Shown here: positions 53,265 to 61,329 of the stretch, piece by piece
Numbering within the stretch: the stretch's first letter is position 1
Layout: the number at the start of each line of letters is the position of its first letter
From: Sphingopyxis sp. H073
GTDB taxonomy: Bacteria > Pseudomonadota > Alphaproteobacteria > Sphingomonadales > Sphingomonadaceae
NCBI RefSeq assembly: GCF_001468395.1
Contig: NZ_LNSG01000007.1
Location: 62,001-126,000 of the forward strand
Reading direction: 5' to 3'
Length of the DNA stretch: 64,000 nt
The notes under the pieces: model-generated
Told to the model about the DNA's origin: nothing
Seen by the model: the letters and a program-made list of their open reading frames with translations, nothing else
Databases searched by the model: none
Position numbers and translations under genes: made by a program

Positions 53265-54365
53265 TCAGACGATCGACAGCGCGAACAGCAGCGATGCGGC
53301 AAAGCTCGTCAGCGACGCCAGCAGTACCGGCACCGCCGCGCGCCAGCCCATCTCGAGCAGCAGCTCCAGCCGCGTCCGCATCGCGGTCGCCGTCACCGCG
53401 AGCAGCAGCAGCGCCTTCGACCCGGTGAGCGCGGCGGCGCGCATCGCTTCGGGGATCGGCGCCACGCTGTTCAGCGTCACCATCGCAAAGAAGGCCGTGA
53501 TGAACCAGGGCAGGGCAAGGCGCCGCCAGATGCGCGTGTCGCCACCGCCCTCGGGCTTCAGCAGCAGCCCGACGAGCGCGACGACCGGCGCGAGCAGCGC
53601 CACGCGCGCGAGCTTGACGATCGTGGCGCTCGCTCCCGCCGCGTCGGAAAAGGCATAGCCGCCGCCGATCGCCTGCGCGACGTCGTGGATCGACGCGCCG
53701 ATCAGGAAGCCCGCCTGCTTGTCGGTGAGGCCGAGTTCGCCCGCGAGCAACGGATAGATCGTCATCGCAAGCGCGCTCGCCAGCGAAACGCCGACCAGGG
53801 TCAGCGCGAACTGCGCCTGCGACAGCCGGTTCTTCCCGATCACGCCATAGAGCGCGAGCGCCGCGCTCGCGCCGCAGATCGCGGTCGCGCCGCCCGCCAG
53901 CAATCCGGCGTAGGGCGTCTGCCCCGACAGCCGCGCGCCCAGGAACCCGGCGCCCATCGTCAGCGTCATGATCACGATCAGCGCCGCGAACGGCACCGGC
54001 CCCAGCACCGCGATCTGGCCGAAGGTGACCTGCAGCCCCAGCACGACGATGCCGATGCGCAGGAAGGTACGCGACGCGAAATCGAGCCCGCGGTGCGTCA
54101 CCGCGTTCGCCGAGACGAAGTTGAGCGACAGCCCGACAAGCAGCCCGAGCAGGATGATCGGAAAACCATAATGGTCGGACAGCCACGCCGCCGCCGCCGA
54201 TCCCGCCGCGCAGGCGGCGAGACCCGGAAACAGGCTGCCTTTCGGCGCGGTTCCCGCCTTGACCTGCGCCAGGTGCAACTCGCCGAACAGGTCGCCGCCG
54301 CTCGGCAGGTCGTTCCAGTGCGCGTGCCGCATCGAGGTGCCGACGTTTCTGTCTAACGTTGTCAT
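53265..54365 (-). CDS. YeiH-family putative sulfate exporter
   Basis: 366-residue integral membrane protein with about ten helices. Family motifs: FPIILLGLLVGLSLNF, RIGIVVLGLQVTFGQIA, GGATAICGASAALAL, and GFLIGASIHDVAQAIGGGYA. The family is named for putative sulfate export, and some members accompany organosulfonate degradation. Next to the SmoC-like monooxygenase it would remove the released sulfite or sulfate; this is inference. The ATG at 54365 lies in a dyad shared with other genes here; a second in-frame ATG at 54332 is an alternative. Divergent from the LacI gene. Confidence 0.85.
   Translation of the reverse strand: MTTLDRNVGTSMRHAHWNDLPSGGDLFGELHLAQVKAGTAPKGSLFPGLAACAAGSAAAAWLSDHYGFPIILLGLLVGLSLNFVSANAVTHRGLDFASRTFLRIGIVVLGLQVTFGQIAVLGPVPFAALIVIMTLTMGAGFLGARLSGQTPYAGLLAGGATAICGASAALALYGVIGKNRLSQAQFALTLVGVSLASALAMTIYPLLAGELGLTDKQAGFLIGASIHDVAQAIGGGYAFSDAAGASATIVKLARVALLAPVVALVGLLLKPEGGGDTRIWRRLALPWFITAFFAMVTLNSVAPIPEAMRAAALTGSKALLLLAVTATAMRTRLELLLEMGWRAAVPVLLASLTSFAASLLFALSIV
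54350..54365 (-). promoter_or_regulatory. Predicted LacI-type operator, site 1 (exporter gene)
   Basis: On the minus strand the site reads ATGACAACGTTAGACA. It shares CTATGACAACGTTA exactly with site 2 at 55747. One half (ATGACAAC) is complete and the other matches only near the centre. The site coincides with the first codons of the exporter if the ATG at 54365 is used. Confidence 0.5.
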
Positions 54366-54523
54366 AGGATCGCGCCATATCGCGAGGCGAGGGAAGGGCG
54401 CAAGGCTTCTCTTGCGGTGCGCGGCGCGACGCGCCAAAGCAGACAGCGATGGTCAATCGGCGGGACGGGGAGATGCGCGGCCGTGACAGGGACTTGCCAG
54501 CCGGGGACGGAGCGTTTGCGCGG

Positions 54524-55552
54524 ATGACCCGGGCGACGATCAAGGATGTCTCGCGCGTCGCGGGGGTGTCGATCAAGACGGTGTCGCGCGTCCTCAACAA
54601 GGAACGCTATGTCAGCGACGACATGCGGCAAAAGGTCGAGGAGGCGGTCGCACGGCTCAACTACCATCCCAGCCTCGCCGCGCGCACGCTCGCGGGGCGG
54701 CGTTCGTTCCAGATCGGGCTGATCCACGACAACCCCAGCCCCTATTATATCTTCAACATGCAGGCCGGGGTCGGGCAACGGTGCCGCGAGGCCGATTTTC
54801 GCATGATCGTCCAGCCGTGCGACATCAACTCGCCCGGCCTCGTCGACGATATCGGCGCGCTGATCGATCAGGCGCAGCTCGACGGTATCATCATGACCCC
54901 GCCGGTCACCGACGTCGGCACCGCGCTCGCCGAGCTATTCCGGCGCAAGATCCCCGTCGTCCGCGTCCAGCCGGGCACCGACCTCACTGCGACCTCGGCG
55001 GTTTACATCGACAATGTGCAGGCGGCCGACGACATGACCGCCTATCTCATCTCGCTCGGCCATCGGCGCATCGGGCTCGTCACCGGGCACGCCAATTATT
55101 TCGCCAGCGGCCAGCGGCTGACCGGCTACCGGCAGGCGCTGCAACGCGCGGGCATCGGCTTCGACGCGTCGCTCGTCTTTCCCGGCCAGTTCGATTTCCA
55201 GTCGGGCGCCGCGGCGGCGGAGGCGCTGCTCGCGCTCGACGAGCCGCCGACCGCGATCTTTGCGAGCAGCGACGACATGGCGGCGGGCGTCCTCGCGGCG
55301 GCGCACCGCATCGGCATATCGGTGCCCGACCAGCTTTCGGTCGCGGGCTTCGACGACACCGACCTCGCGCAGGTCGTCTGGCCCGCGCTGACGACGATCC
55401 GCCAGCCGATCCGCGACTTGGGCTACGCCGCCGCCGACCTGCTGCTCGAATTCGGCGAGACGATCGAGCGCCGGCAATTGCCGCACGAACTGATCGTCCG
55501 CGGATCGACCGCGCCGCCGCGGCCAATGGATCCCGGATCAAGTCGGGGATGA
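54524..55552 (+). CDS. LacI-family transcriptional regulator
   Basis: 342 residues. Helix-turn-helix and hinge at the N terminus (TIKDVSRVAGVSIKTVSRVL, then LAARTLAGRRS) and a periplasmic-binding-protein-like effector domain (IGLIHDNPSPYYIF, GHRRIGLVTGHANYFASGQR, DEPPTAIFASSDDMAAGV, VAGFDDTDLAQVVWP). Probably represses the surrounding genes through the ATGACARCGWTRTC dyads. The start at 54524 begins at the HTH; an in-frame ATG at 54449 would add 25 residues. The last eight residues MDPGSSRG and the stop are encoded by a family A repeat. Confidence 0.92.
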   Translation: MTRATIKDVSRVAGVSIKTVSRVLNKERYVSDDMRQKVEEAVARLNYHPSLAARTLAGRRSFQIGLIHDNPSPYYIFNMQAGVGQRCREADFRMIVQPCDINSPGLVDDIGALIDQAQLDGIIMTPPVTDVGTALAELFRRKIPVVRVQPGTDLTATSAVYIDNVQAADDMTAYLISLGHRRIGLVTGHANYFASGQRLTGYRQALQRAGIGFDASLVFPGQFDFQSGAAAAEALLALDEPPTAIFASSDDMAAGVLAAAHRIGISVPDQLSVAGFDDTDLAQVVWPALTTIRQPIRDLGYAAADLLLEFGETIERRQLPHELIVRGSTAPPRPMDPGSSRG

Positions 55553-55554
55553 CG
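55526..55554. repeat. Half element of family A overlapping the lacI 3' end
   Basis: Right arm only: ATGGATCCCGGATCAAGTCG then GGGATGACG. It supplies the final codons and TGA of the LacI-family gene. A complete element follows 40 bases later (55592-55684). Confidence 0.85.
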
Positions 55555-55591
55555 AAGGCCTGAAAACGACCGGAAGCTGACCTATCTTTCA

Positions 55592-55684
55592 TCGTCACCC
55601 CGGACTTGATCCGGGGCCTGCCTTGTCTTTTCATCCGAGGCCCGAAGAGGAAAGGCGGATCCCGGGTCAAGCCCGGGATGACGA
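55592..55684. repeat. Intergenic inverted repeat, family A
   Basis: Arms CGTCACCCCGGACTTGATCC then GGGG, and GGATCCCGGGTCAAGCCCGG then GATGACG, with a 40-base spacer unlike the one at 5228. It lies between the regulator and the operator of the ExuT-like transporter. Confidence 0.9.
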
Positions 55685-55748
55685 CTGACGTGGCGACGGC
55701 TCCCCCCCCTTCCCGCCACCATCGAAAAAACCGGCTATCAATCCGGCT

Positions 55749-55764
55749 ATGACAACGTTATCTC
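55749..55764 (+). promoter_or_regulatory. Predicted LacI-type operator, site 2 (transporter gene)
   Basis: ATGACAACGTTATCTC, with inverted halves GACAAC/GTTATC differing at one position around a central CG. Located 32 bases upstream of the transporter start. Central-CG palindromes are the usual LacI-family operator form. Confidence 0.6.
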
Positions 55765-55795
55765 ATCAGCCAAACAGATTCGGGGAGAGACGATC

Positions 55796-57046
55796 TTGGC
55801 GCAAATCGCCGACAAACGCCGCTGGCTCGTGGTGGGGCTCGTCTTCGTCGCGATCGTCCTCAACTATGTCGACCGCCAAATCCTCGCGCTGCTCAAGCCG
55901 ACCTTGCAGGCCGAATTCGACTGGACCGACCGCGATTACAGCCACATGGCCTCGGCGTTCCAGTTCGCCGCAGCGCTCGCTTTCCTTGGTACCGGCTGGT
56001 TCATCGACAAGGTCGGCTTGCGCCGCGGCTTCGCGATCGGGGTCGGCGTGTGGAGCCTCGCGGGCATGGCGCACGCCTTCGCGTCGACCGTCGCGGGCTT
56101 CGTCACCTCGCGCGCCGTGCTCGGCGCCGCCGAATCGATCGGCACCCCGGCCGCGGTGAAGACCGCCGCCACCTATTTCAACGCGAAGGAGCGCAGCTTC
56201 GTCCTCGGGCTCGGCGGCATCGCCCCCAATGTCGGTGCGATCCTCACGCCTTTGCTCATCCCCCTGATGGCGATGATGTGGGGCTGGCAGGCGACCTTCC
56301 TGATCGCGGGCGGGCTCGGGCTCGTCTGGGTCGTCGTCTGGCTGATGGTGCGCATCCCCGAACAGCCGAACGCCGCGCGCGACGCCGCCGCGCCGAAGAT
56401 CGCGTGGGCCAGCCTGCTCCGCGACCGCCGCCAATGGGCGGTGATCCTGGGGAAGGCGCTCACCGACCAAGTCTGGTGGTTCCTGCTCTTCTTCATGCCC
56501 GACCTGTTCCACCGCGTCTTCGGCCTGACGCAGGGCACGCTCGGTCTTCCCGTCGCCTTCGTCTATTTCATGGCGGCATTGGGCGGCATCACCGGCGGCT
56601 ATCTGCCGTCGTACCTGATGGGCCGCCGCGGCTGGAGCGTGAACGCCGCGCGCAAGACGACGATGCTCATCTACGCGTTGCTCATCCTGCCGGTGCCCTT
56701 GCTCGTCGGCGTCGACAGCGCGTGGGTCGCGGCGATGATCCTCGGCCTCGCGCTCTTCGCGCATCAGGGCTTCTCGACCAATCTCTTCGGGCTCACCACC
56801 GACGTCTTCCCCGCGCGGATCGTCGGCTCGGCGATCGGCATCGGCGCTTTTGCGGGCAATCTCTCGGGCATGGCGATGATCGAGTTCGCGGGCTGGTCGC
56901 TCGACACGGGCAGGGGGTATCTGCCGATGATGCTCGTCTGCGCCGTCACCTACCTTGTCGCGCTCGCGGCGATCCATCTGATCCTGCCGCGCATCGTCGC
57001 GGTCGATGAAGAGGAGGATGGCGAGGTGCAGGTGCTGGCGCATTGA
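55796..57046 (+). CDS. MFS transporter, ACS family (hexuronate transporter ExuT-like)
   Basis: 416 residues, twelve helices. N terminus VLNYVDRQILALLKPTLQAE, SHMASAFQFAAALAFLGTGW and DKVGLRRGFAIGVGVWSLAG are typical of hexuronate/galactonate carriers. GTPAAVKTAATYFNAKERS follows. ExuT relatives import anionic sugars; a sulfosugar such as sulfoquinovose is also an anionic hexose, so this is a fitting importer for the locus (inference). The start is TTG at 55796, chosen for the GGGGAGAG 7 bases upstream; an out-of-frame ATG at 55749 belongs to the operator. Confidence 0.85.
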   Translation: MAQIADKRRWLVVGLVFVAIVLNYVDRQILALLKPTLQAEFDWTDRDYSHMASAFQFAAALAFLGTGWFIDKVGLRRGFAIGVGVWSLAGMAHAFASTVAGFVTSRAVLGAAESIGTPAAVKTAATYFNAKERSFVLGLGGIAPNVGAILTPLLIPLMAMMWGWQATFLIAGGLGLVWVVVWLMVRIPEQPNAARDAAAPKIAWASLLRDRRQWAVILGKALTDQVWWFLLFFMPDLFHRVFGLTQGTLGLPVAFVYFMAALGGITGGYLPSYLMGRRGWSVNAARKTTMLIYALLILPVPLLVGVDSAWVAAMILGLALFAHQGFSTNLFGLTTDVFPARIVGSAIGIGAFAGNLSGMAMIEFAGWSLDTGRGYLPMMLVCAVTYLVALAAIHLILPRIVAVDEEEDGEVQVLAH

Positions 57047-57070
57047 TCGGAATGCTGGCGCGTATTTTAT

Positions 57071-57137
57071 GTTCCCCGGCGAAAGCCGGGGCCCATCTCC
57101 TGCCGCTGAATGGACCCCGGCTTTCGTCAGGGAACAC
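57071..57137. repeat. Intergenic inverted repeat, family B (GCGAAAGCCGGGGCCC type)
   Basis: Left arm TTCCCCGGCGAAAGCCGGGG then CCCATCTCC; right arm GGACCCCGGCTTTCGTCAGG then GAA. Related copies at 59207 and 63677 use CCGCGAAGGCGGGGGCCCAT and CCTGCGAAGGCAGGGGCCCA. All three lie in the last 7 kb. Confidence 0.88.
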
Positions 57138-57208
57138 GAAGGGCGAAATTTAACGAACCGCAAAACCGCATACGAAACCCGCTTCCCTCGACCTGACTTA
57201 TGGAGTAT

Positions 57209-57224
57209 ATGACAGCGATGTCAG
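57209..57224 (+). promoter_or_regulatory. Predicted LacI-type operator, site 3 (reductase gene)
   Basis: ATGACAGCGATGTCAG, containing perfect 5-base arms TGACA/TGTCA around GCGA. It overlaps the candidate start codons (57209 and 57218) of the aldo/keto reductase gene, so binding would block the very start of the message. Confidence 0.6.
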
Positions 57225-58120
57225 ACCATCTTCCCGCTCCCGCCAACGTGACCCTCGCCGGTCATGAAGTCTCCCCCATCGCCTGGGGCATGTGGCGCTT
57301 CGCCGGCGTCAATATTTCGACTGCCCGCGCGCGCATCGACGCCGCGTTCGAGGCGGGCGTCACTTTGTTCGACACCGCCGACATCTACGGCTGCGACACC
57401 CCCGGCGGTTTCGGTTCGGCCGAGGCGCTGCTCGGCGAAGTCTTCGCCGAAGCCCCCGACTTGCGTGAAAAAATGGTGCTCGCGACCAAGGGCGGGATCA
57501 TCCTCGGCGTCCCCTACGACAGCAGCGCAACTTATCTGACCTCCGCCATCGACATCTCGCTGAAACGCCTGCGCACCGACCATGTCGAGCTGTGGCAGAT
57601 CCACCGCCCGGACCTGCTCAGCCACCCGCAGGAAATCGCGCGGACCCTCGAGGAAGCGCATCGCGCGGGCAAGATCGGCGCGATCGGCGTGTCGAACTTC
57701 ACGCCGTCGCAAACCGAGGCGCTCGCCAAATTCTTGCCCGTTCCGGTGGTCAGCCATCAGAGCGAATTTTCGCCGCTTCACCTGAACCCGCTCTTCGACG
57801 GCATCTTCGATCAGTCGATGGCCGAGGGCATGAGCTTCCTCGCCTGGTCGCCGCTCGGCGGCGGCCGGCTCGGCGATCCGGAGGGCGAGCGCACGCGCGC
57901 AGTCGCCGGACTGCTCGACGCGAAGGCCGCGGAGTATGGCGTCTCGCGCGCCGCCGCGACCTACAGCTGGGTGATGGCGCATCCCGCGCGCCCGATCCCG
58001 ATCGTCGGCACGCAGAATGTCGAGCGAATCAAGGAAATTCCGCAGGCCTTCGCCCCGCGCTGGACGCGCGCCGAGTGGTACGCGGTGCTGCAAACATCGA
58101 TGGGGGAGAATCTGCCATGA
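57218..58120 (+). CDS. smoB: Aldo/keto reductase, SmoB-like (6-oxo-glucose reductase)
   Basis: 300 residues. The AKR catalytic tetrad is complete: Asp52 and Tyr57 in FDTADIYG, Lys91 in LATKGG, His129 in LWQIHRPD. VGVSNF, FLAWSPLGGG and PIPIVGTQNVERIKEI match the subfamily to which SmoB belongs, as does the end W..VLQTSMGENLP. SmoB reduces 6-oxo-glucose, the desulfonation product of sulfoquinovose, to glucose with NADPH. Its stop overlaps the start of the SmoC-like monooxygenase (ATGA), the arrangement expected for consecutive steps. ATGs at 57200 and 57209 are alternative starts; 57218 has GGAG 12 bases upstream. Confidence 0.75.
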   Translation: MSDHLPAPANVTLAGHEVSPIAWGMWRFAGVNISTARARIDAAFEAGVTLFDTADIYGCDTPGGFGSAEALLGEVFAEAPDLREKMVLATKGGIILGVPYDSSATYLTSAIDISLKRLRTDHVELWQIHRPDLLSHPQEIARTLEEAHRAGKIGAIGVSNFTPSQTEALAKFLPVPVVSHQSEFSPLHLNPLFDGIFDQSMAEGMSFLAWSPLGGGRLGDPEGERTRAVAGLLDAKAAEYGVSRAAATYSWVMAHPARPIPIVGTQNVERIKEIPQAFAPRWTRAEWYAVLQTSMGENLP

Positions 58121-59184
58121 CCGACCGCAGTTGCGAAGTCAGCTGGTTTTCGGCGCTCTGCGACGACGACTATGAATTCCTCGGCGTTCCCGACCCGATG
58201 CTCAAATCGAGCTGGGAGCATTGCCGTGATATCGTGATGCAGGCCGATGCCCAGGGCTTCGACAATATCCTGCTGCCGTCGGGTTATGCGCTCGGCATCG
58301 ACACCACCGCTTTCGCCGCGGCGATCGCGACGATGGTGAAGCGCATCCGCCTCTTGATGGCGGTTCGCATCGGCGAAAGCTGGCCGCCGCAGCTCGCGCG
58401 CCAGATCGCAACGATCGACCAGATCCTCGGCGGCCGGCTGACCGTCAACATCATCTCGTCGGACATGCCGGGCGAGACGATGGACTCCGAACCGCGCTAC
58501 CGCCGCACGGTCGAGGCGATGCACATATTGAAGACGCTGCTCAATGGCGAAGCGCTCGACCATGACGGCGAGTTCTGGAAGCTGCAACTCGAACCGCCAC
58601 GCGTCGGCACCGTGTCGGGCAAGGCGCCGCCGCTCTACTTCGGTGGCCTGTCTCCGGCCGCGCGCGACGCCGCCGCGAAGGGCTGCGACGTCTTCCTGAT
58701 GTGGCCCGATCGCGAGGAGGTGGTGAAGGCGATCATCGCCGACATGACCCAGCGCGCCGCCGCGTACGGCCGCACCCTCAAATTCGGCTACCGCGCGCAC
58801 ATGATCGTGCGCGACACCGAAAGCGAAGCGCGCGCCGCCGCCGACCGGCTGCTCTCGAAACTCGACGCCGCGAAGGGCGCCGAGATCAAGGCGAAGTCGC
58901 TCGATTCGCAGTCGTTCGGCGTCAACGCGCAGGTCGCCTTGCGCGAAGCGGCGTCCGACGACGGCTATGTCGAGGATAATCTATGGACCGGCGTCGGCCG
59001 CGCCCGCTCGGGCTGCGGCGCCGCGATCGTCGGCGACCCCGACCAGGTGCTCGCGAAGCTGAACCGCTATCAGGACATGGGCATCGAGGCGTTTATCCTC
59101 TCGGGCTACCCGCACGCCGCCGAAGCCGACCTCTTCGCGCGCCATGTGCTGCCGAAGATGAACCACGGTCCGCTGGTGCTCTGA
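58117..59184 (+). CDS. smoC: LLM-class flavin-dependent monooxygenase, SmoC-like (sulfoquinovose monooxygenase)
   Basis: 355-residue TIM-barrel monooxygenase of the alkanesulfonate monooxygenase (SsuD) group. Group features: FDNILLPSGYALGIDTTAFA, PPQLARQIATIDQILGGRLT, NIISSDMPGE, LYFGGLSPAARDAAAKGCDV. The start EVSWFSALCDDDYEFLGVP and the C-terminal VEDNLWTGVGRARSGCGAAI are, from memory, hallmarks of SmoC, which uses FMNH2 and O2 to turn sulfoquinovose into 6-oxo-glucose and sulfite. A separate flavin reductase is needed but is not in the window. GGGGGAG precedes the ATG. Alternative: an alkanesulfonate monooxygenase for another sulfonate. Confidence 0.75.
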   Translation: MTDRSCEVSWFSALCDDDYEFLGVPDPMLKSSWEHCRDIVMQADAQGFDNILLPSGYALGIDTTAFAAAIATMVKRIRLLMAVRIGESWPPQLARQIATIDQILGGRLTVNIISSDMPGETMDSEPRYRRTVEAMHILKTLLNGEALDHDGEFWKLQLEPPRVGTVSGKAPPLYFGGLSPAARDAAAKGCDVFLMWPDREEVVKAIIADMTQRAAAYGRTLKFGYRAHMIVRDTESEARAAADRLLSKLDAAKGAEIKAKSLDSQSFGVNAQVALREAASDDGYVEDNLWTGVGRARSGCGAAIVGDPDQVLAKLNRYQDMGIEAFILSGYPHAAEADLFARHVLPKMNHGPLVL

Positions 59185-59206
59185 CCCGTCCGAATTGAAA
59201 GCTGCG

Positions 59207-59288
59207 TGCCCCCGCGAAGGCGGGGGCCCATCTCCGGTCCGCGCGAAATGGAACCGGCGGAAGATGGATCCCCGCCTTCGCGGGGACG
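59207..59288. repeat. Intergenic inverted repeat, family B
   Basis: Left arm TGCCCCCGCGAAGGCGGGGG then CCCATCTCC; right arm GGATCCCCGCCTTCGCGGGG. Immediately downstream of the SmoC-like gene. Confidence 0.88.
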
Positions 59289-59322
59289 CGGATAAGTGGT
59301 GATGCGCGGCAACCAAACCCCG

Positions 59323-59404
59323 CCACCCCGGACTTGATCCGGGGTCCACGAGAGCTAGCACCGCGATCGAAGTCATGGATCCCGGATCAAGTCCGGGATG
59401 ACGA
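59323..59404. repeat. Intergenic inverted repeat, family A
   Basis: Arms CACCCCGGACTTGATCCGGG then GTCCACGA, and GGATCCCGGATCAAGTCCGG then GATGACG. With the family B element just before it, it fills most of the gap of 395 bases between the SmoC-like gene and the Tdi1-like gene; the rest (59405-59579) shows no gene. Confidence 0.9.
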
Positions 59405-59579
59405 TGGCGGGAGGAGGATGCCCCGCCCCCACGTTTGAGACGTAGGAGAGAAGGGGACGGGGCGAGCGCGCTTAAGCAGGAAACGGATTGCGGGCGGGTG
59501 AACGGAGCGGCTTGCCCCTTCTCCCGGCGATTGCGAAGCTCGACTTTGGAAACTACGCCCTCCTCTTGGGGAGAATGAA

Positions 59580-60155
59580 ATGTTCAAACGACTCTTTGGG
59601 AAACGGCCTGCTGAACAGGCGCCACCAACTGCCGATGCGGAGCCAGAAATTAAGGTCTCTCTGATCAGCATTGGCGGTGCTCCAGAACTTGATTTTCTTT
59701 TTATCAGGCCGAAGCCGATAGATGTGGTTCGCGCGCTGGAAGGCTGGACGTGGATTGGCCTTGAGGGTCTGACTGTGGTTGCTGTCTCGGCGTTTGGCGA
59801 GACTTTCTTTCAGACCGACAGCCAAGAGATTCTCTATCTGGACACAATTGAGGGTCGAATTGTCGCCATCGCGCCCAGCCTGTCCGCCTTCACTGCTGAC
59901 CTTCAGGAGGTGGAGAAGCGCGATCAGCTGTTGTTCGGTGGAATGGTATTAGCTGCACGAAGTCGCGGATTGGTCCTCTCGCCGGAAGAGTGCTATGACT
60001 ACAGGATAGCTCCGATCCTTGGCGGCCAAATGGACGTTGAAAATATTGAAAAAATGTCCTTTGTCGTGAAACTGCACATAGCCGGGCAGATACATGAGCA
60101 GGTAAAGGATTTGCCGCCAGGAACCCGGATCAACAGCTTCAAAATTTCCGACTAA
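59580..60155 (+). CDS. Tdi1/DUF1851-like protein, possible immunity protein
   Basis: 191 residues. The C-terminal half (LLFGGMVLAARSRGLVLSPE, then the GG...N segment ILGGQMDVENIEKMSF and a hydrophobic helix VVKLHIAGQIHEQV) resembles the DUF1851 domain of Tdi1, the immunity partner of the T6SS effector Tde1. The N terminus is an unrecognised beta-rich domain. No toxin gene is adjacent. The codons are visibly AT-richer than those of every neighbour, which suggests recent acquisition. GGGGAGA lies just upstream of the ATG. Confidence 0.6.
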   Translation: MFKRLFGKRPAEQAPPTADAEPEIKVSLISIGGAPELDFLFIRPKPIDVVRALEGWTWIGLEGLTVVAVSAFGETFFQTDSQEILYLDTIEGRIVAIAPSLSAFTADLQEVEKRDQLLFGGMVLAARSRGLVLSPEECYDYRIAPILGGQMDVENIEKMSFVVKLHIAGQIHEQVKDLPPGTRINSFKISD

Positions 60156-60162
60156 GCGGCCA

Positions 60163-61329
60163 CTAACCCGCCCAAACCTGCGCATAGAGCATCGCCATTT
60201 CCTCGCTATCCGGCACGCGCGGATTGTTCGCAGGCGATCCCGACGCCGCCGCCTGGGCGCACATCGTCGGGACCAGTGCGTCCCAGCGCGCCGCGTCGAT
60301 GCCCCACGCCGCCGGCCCCGGGACCTCGAGCTCGCGGTTGAGCGCCGCCAGTTCATCCAGCAATCGCGCCACCGCTGCCTGATCGCCCTCGGCTTCGTCC
60401 GCCACCCCCATCGCCCTTGCGCAATCGGCGTAGCGATGCAGCGCCGCGGGCGCCGACCATGCGGTTACCGCAGGCAGCAGCATCGCGTTCGACAGCCCGT
60501 GCGGGACATGGAAATGCGCGCCGATCGGCCGGCTCATCCCGTGGACCAGCGCGACCGAGCTGTTCGAAAAGGCGATCCCCGCCTGCGTCGCGCCCAGCAT
60601 CATCGCCTCGCGCGCCGCCGCGTCCGTCGGGTCGCTGCACACGCGCCGCAAATTCGGCGCAATCGCGCGCATTGCGAGCAGCGCCATGCCGTCGCTGAAC
60701 GGATTGGCGCGCTTCGACACATAGGCCTCGATCGCGTGTGTCAGCGAATCGATGCCGGTGTCGGCGGTCAGCCTTTTGGGCTTCGTAAACGTCAGCTCAT
60801 AATCGACGAGCGCCGCGAGGGGCAGATAGGCGAGCCCCGGGCACAGCATCTTTTCGTCGGTCGCCTCGTCGGTGATGATCGTGAAGCGCGTCGCCTCCGA
60901 CCCCGTGCCCGCCGTCGTCGGGATCGCGATCACCGGCAGCCCCGGCGCGTCCTGAACATGCGGCGCCTTGTAATCCGCCATCGCCCCGCCGAACCGGCCA
61001 AGCAGCGCGATCGCCTTCGCACTGTCGAGCGGACTGCCGCCGCCGAAACCGACGACGCAATCATGATCGCCGTCCCGCAGATAGGCGACCCCCGCATCGA
61101 CCGACGCCACTGTCGGGTCGGGCACCGTATCGGCAAACACCCGCGCCGCGATTCCTGCTGCCGCCAGCCCGTCGGTCAGCTCGGCGACACGCCCGCTGCT
61201 CACCAGATATCGGTCCGTCACGATCAGCGGCCGCGACAGCCCCAGCGCCGCCAGCACCTCGGGCAATTGCTTCGACGCCCCACCGCCGATGCGCAGGATG
61301 CGGGGCAGGGCGATGCTTGCGATACTCAA
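60163..61329 (-). CDS. Iron-containing alcohol dehydrogenase (group III)
   Basis: 388 residues. NAD-binding GFGGGSPLDSAKAIALL, substrate/metal signature IPTTAGTGSEATRFTIITDE, metal ligands in TGIDSLTHAIEAYVS (Asp, His) and ALVHGMSRPIGAHFHVPHG (His, His). It resembles lactaldehyde/1,2-propanediol oxidoreductase and related Fe-ADHs. The start is TTG at 61329, overlapping the stop of the upstream transporter gene (TTGA) with a GGAG upstream. Substrate unknown; it might act on a sugar-derived or sulfonated C3 aldehyde, but nothing in the sequence decides this. Confidence 0.85.
   Translation of the reverse strand: MSIASIALPRILRIGGGASKQLPEVLAALGLSRPLIVTDRYLVSSGRVAELTDGLAAAGIAARVFADTVPDPTVASVDAGVAYLRDGDHDCVVGFGGGSPLDSAKAIALLGRFGGAMADYKAPHVQDAPGLPVIAIPTTAGTGSEATRFTIITDEATDEKMLCPGLAYLPLAALVDYELTFTKPKRLTADTGIDSLTHAIEAYVSKRANPFSDGMALLAMRAIAPNLRRVCSDPTDAAAREAMMLGATQAGIAFSNSSVALVHGMSRPIGAHFHVPHGLSNAMLLPAVTAWSAPAALHRYADCARAMGVADEAEGDQAAVARLLDELAALNRELEVPGPAAWGIDAARWDALVPTMCAQAAASGSPANNPRVPDSEEMAMLYAQVWAG

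Noticed and set aside
55749-56159. Frame starting ATGACAACGTTA upstream of the ExuT-like gene
   Set aside because: It is out of frame with the transporter and its translation is Arg/Ser-rich shadow sequence. The ATG belongs to the predicted operator.
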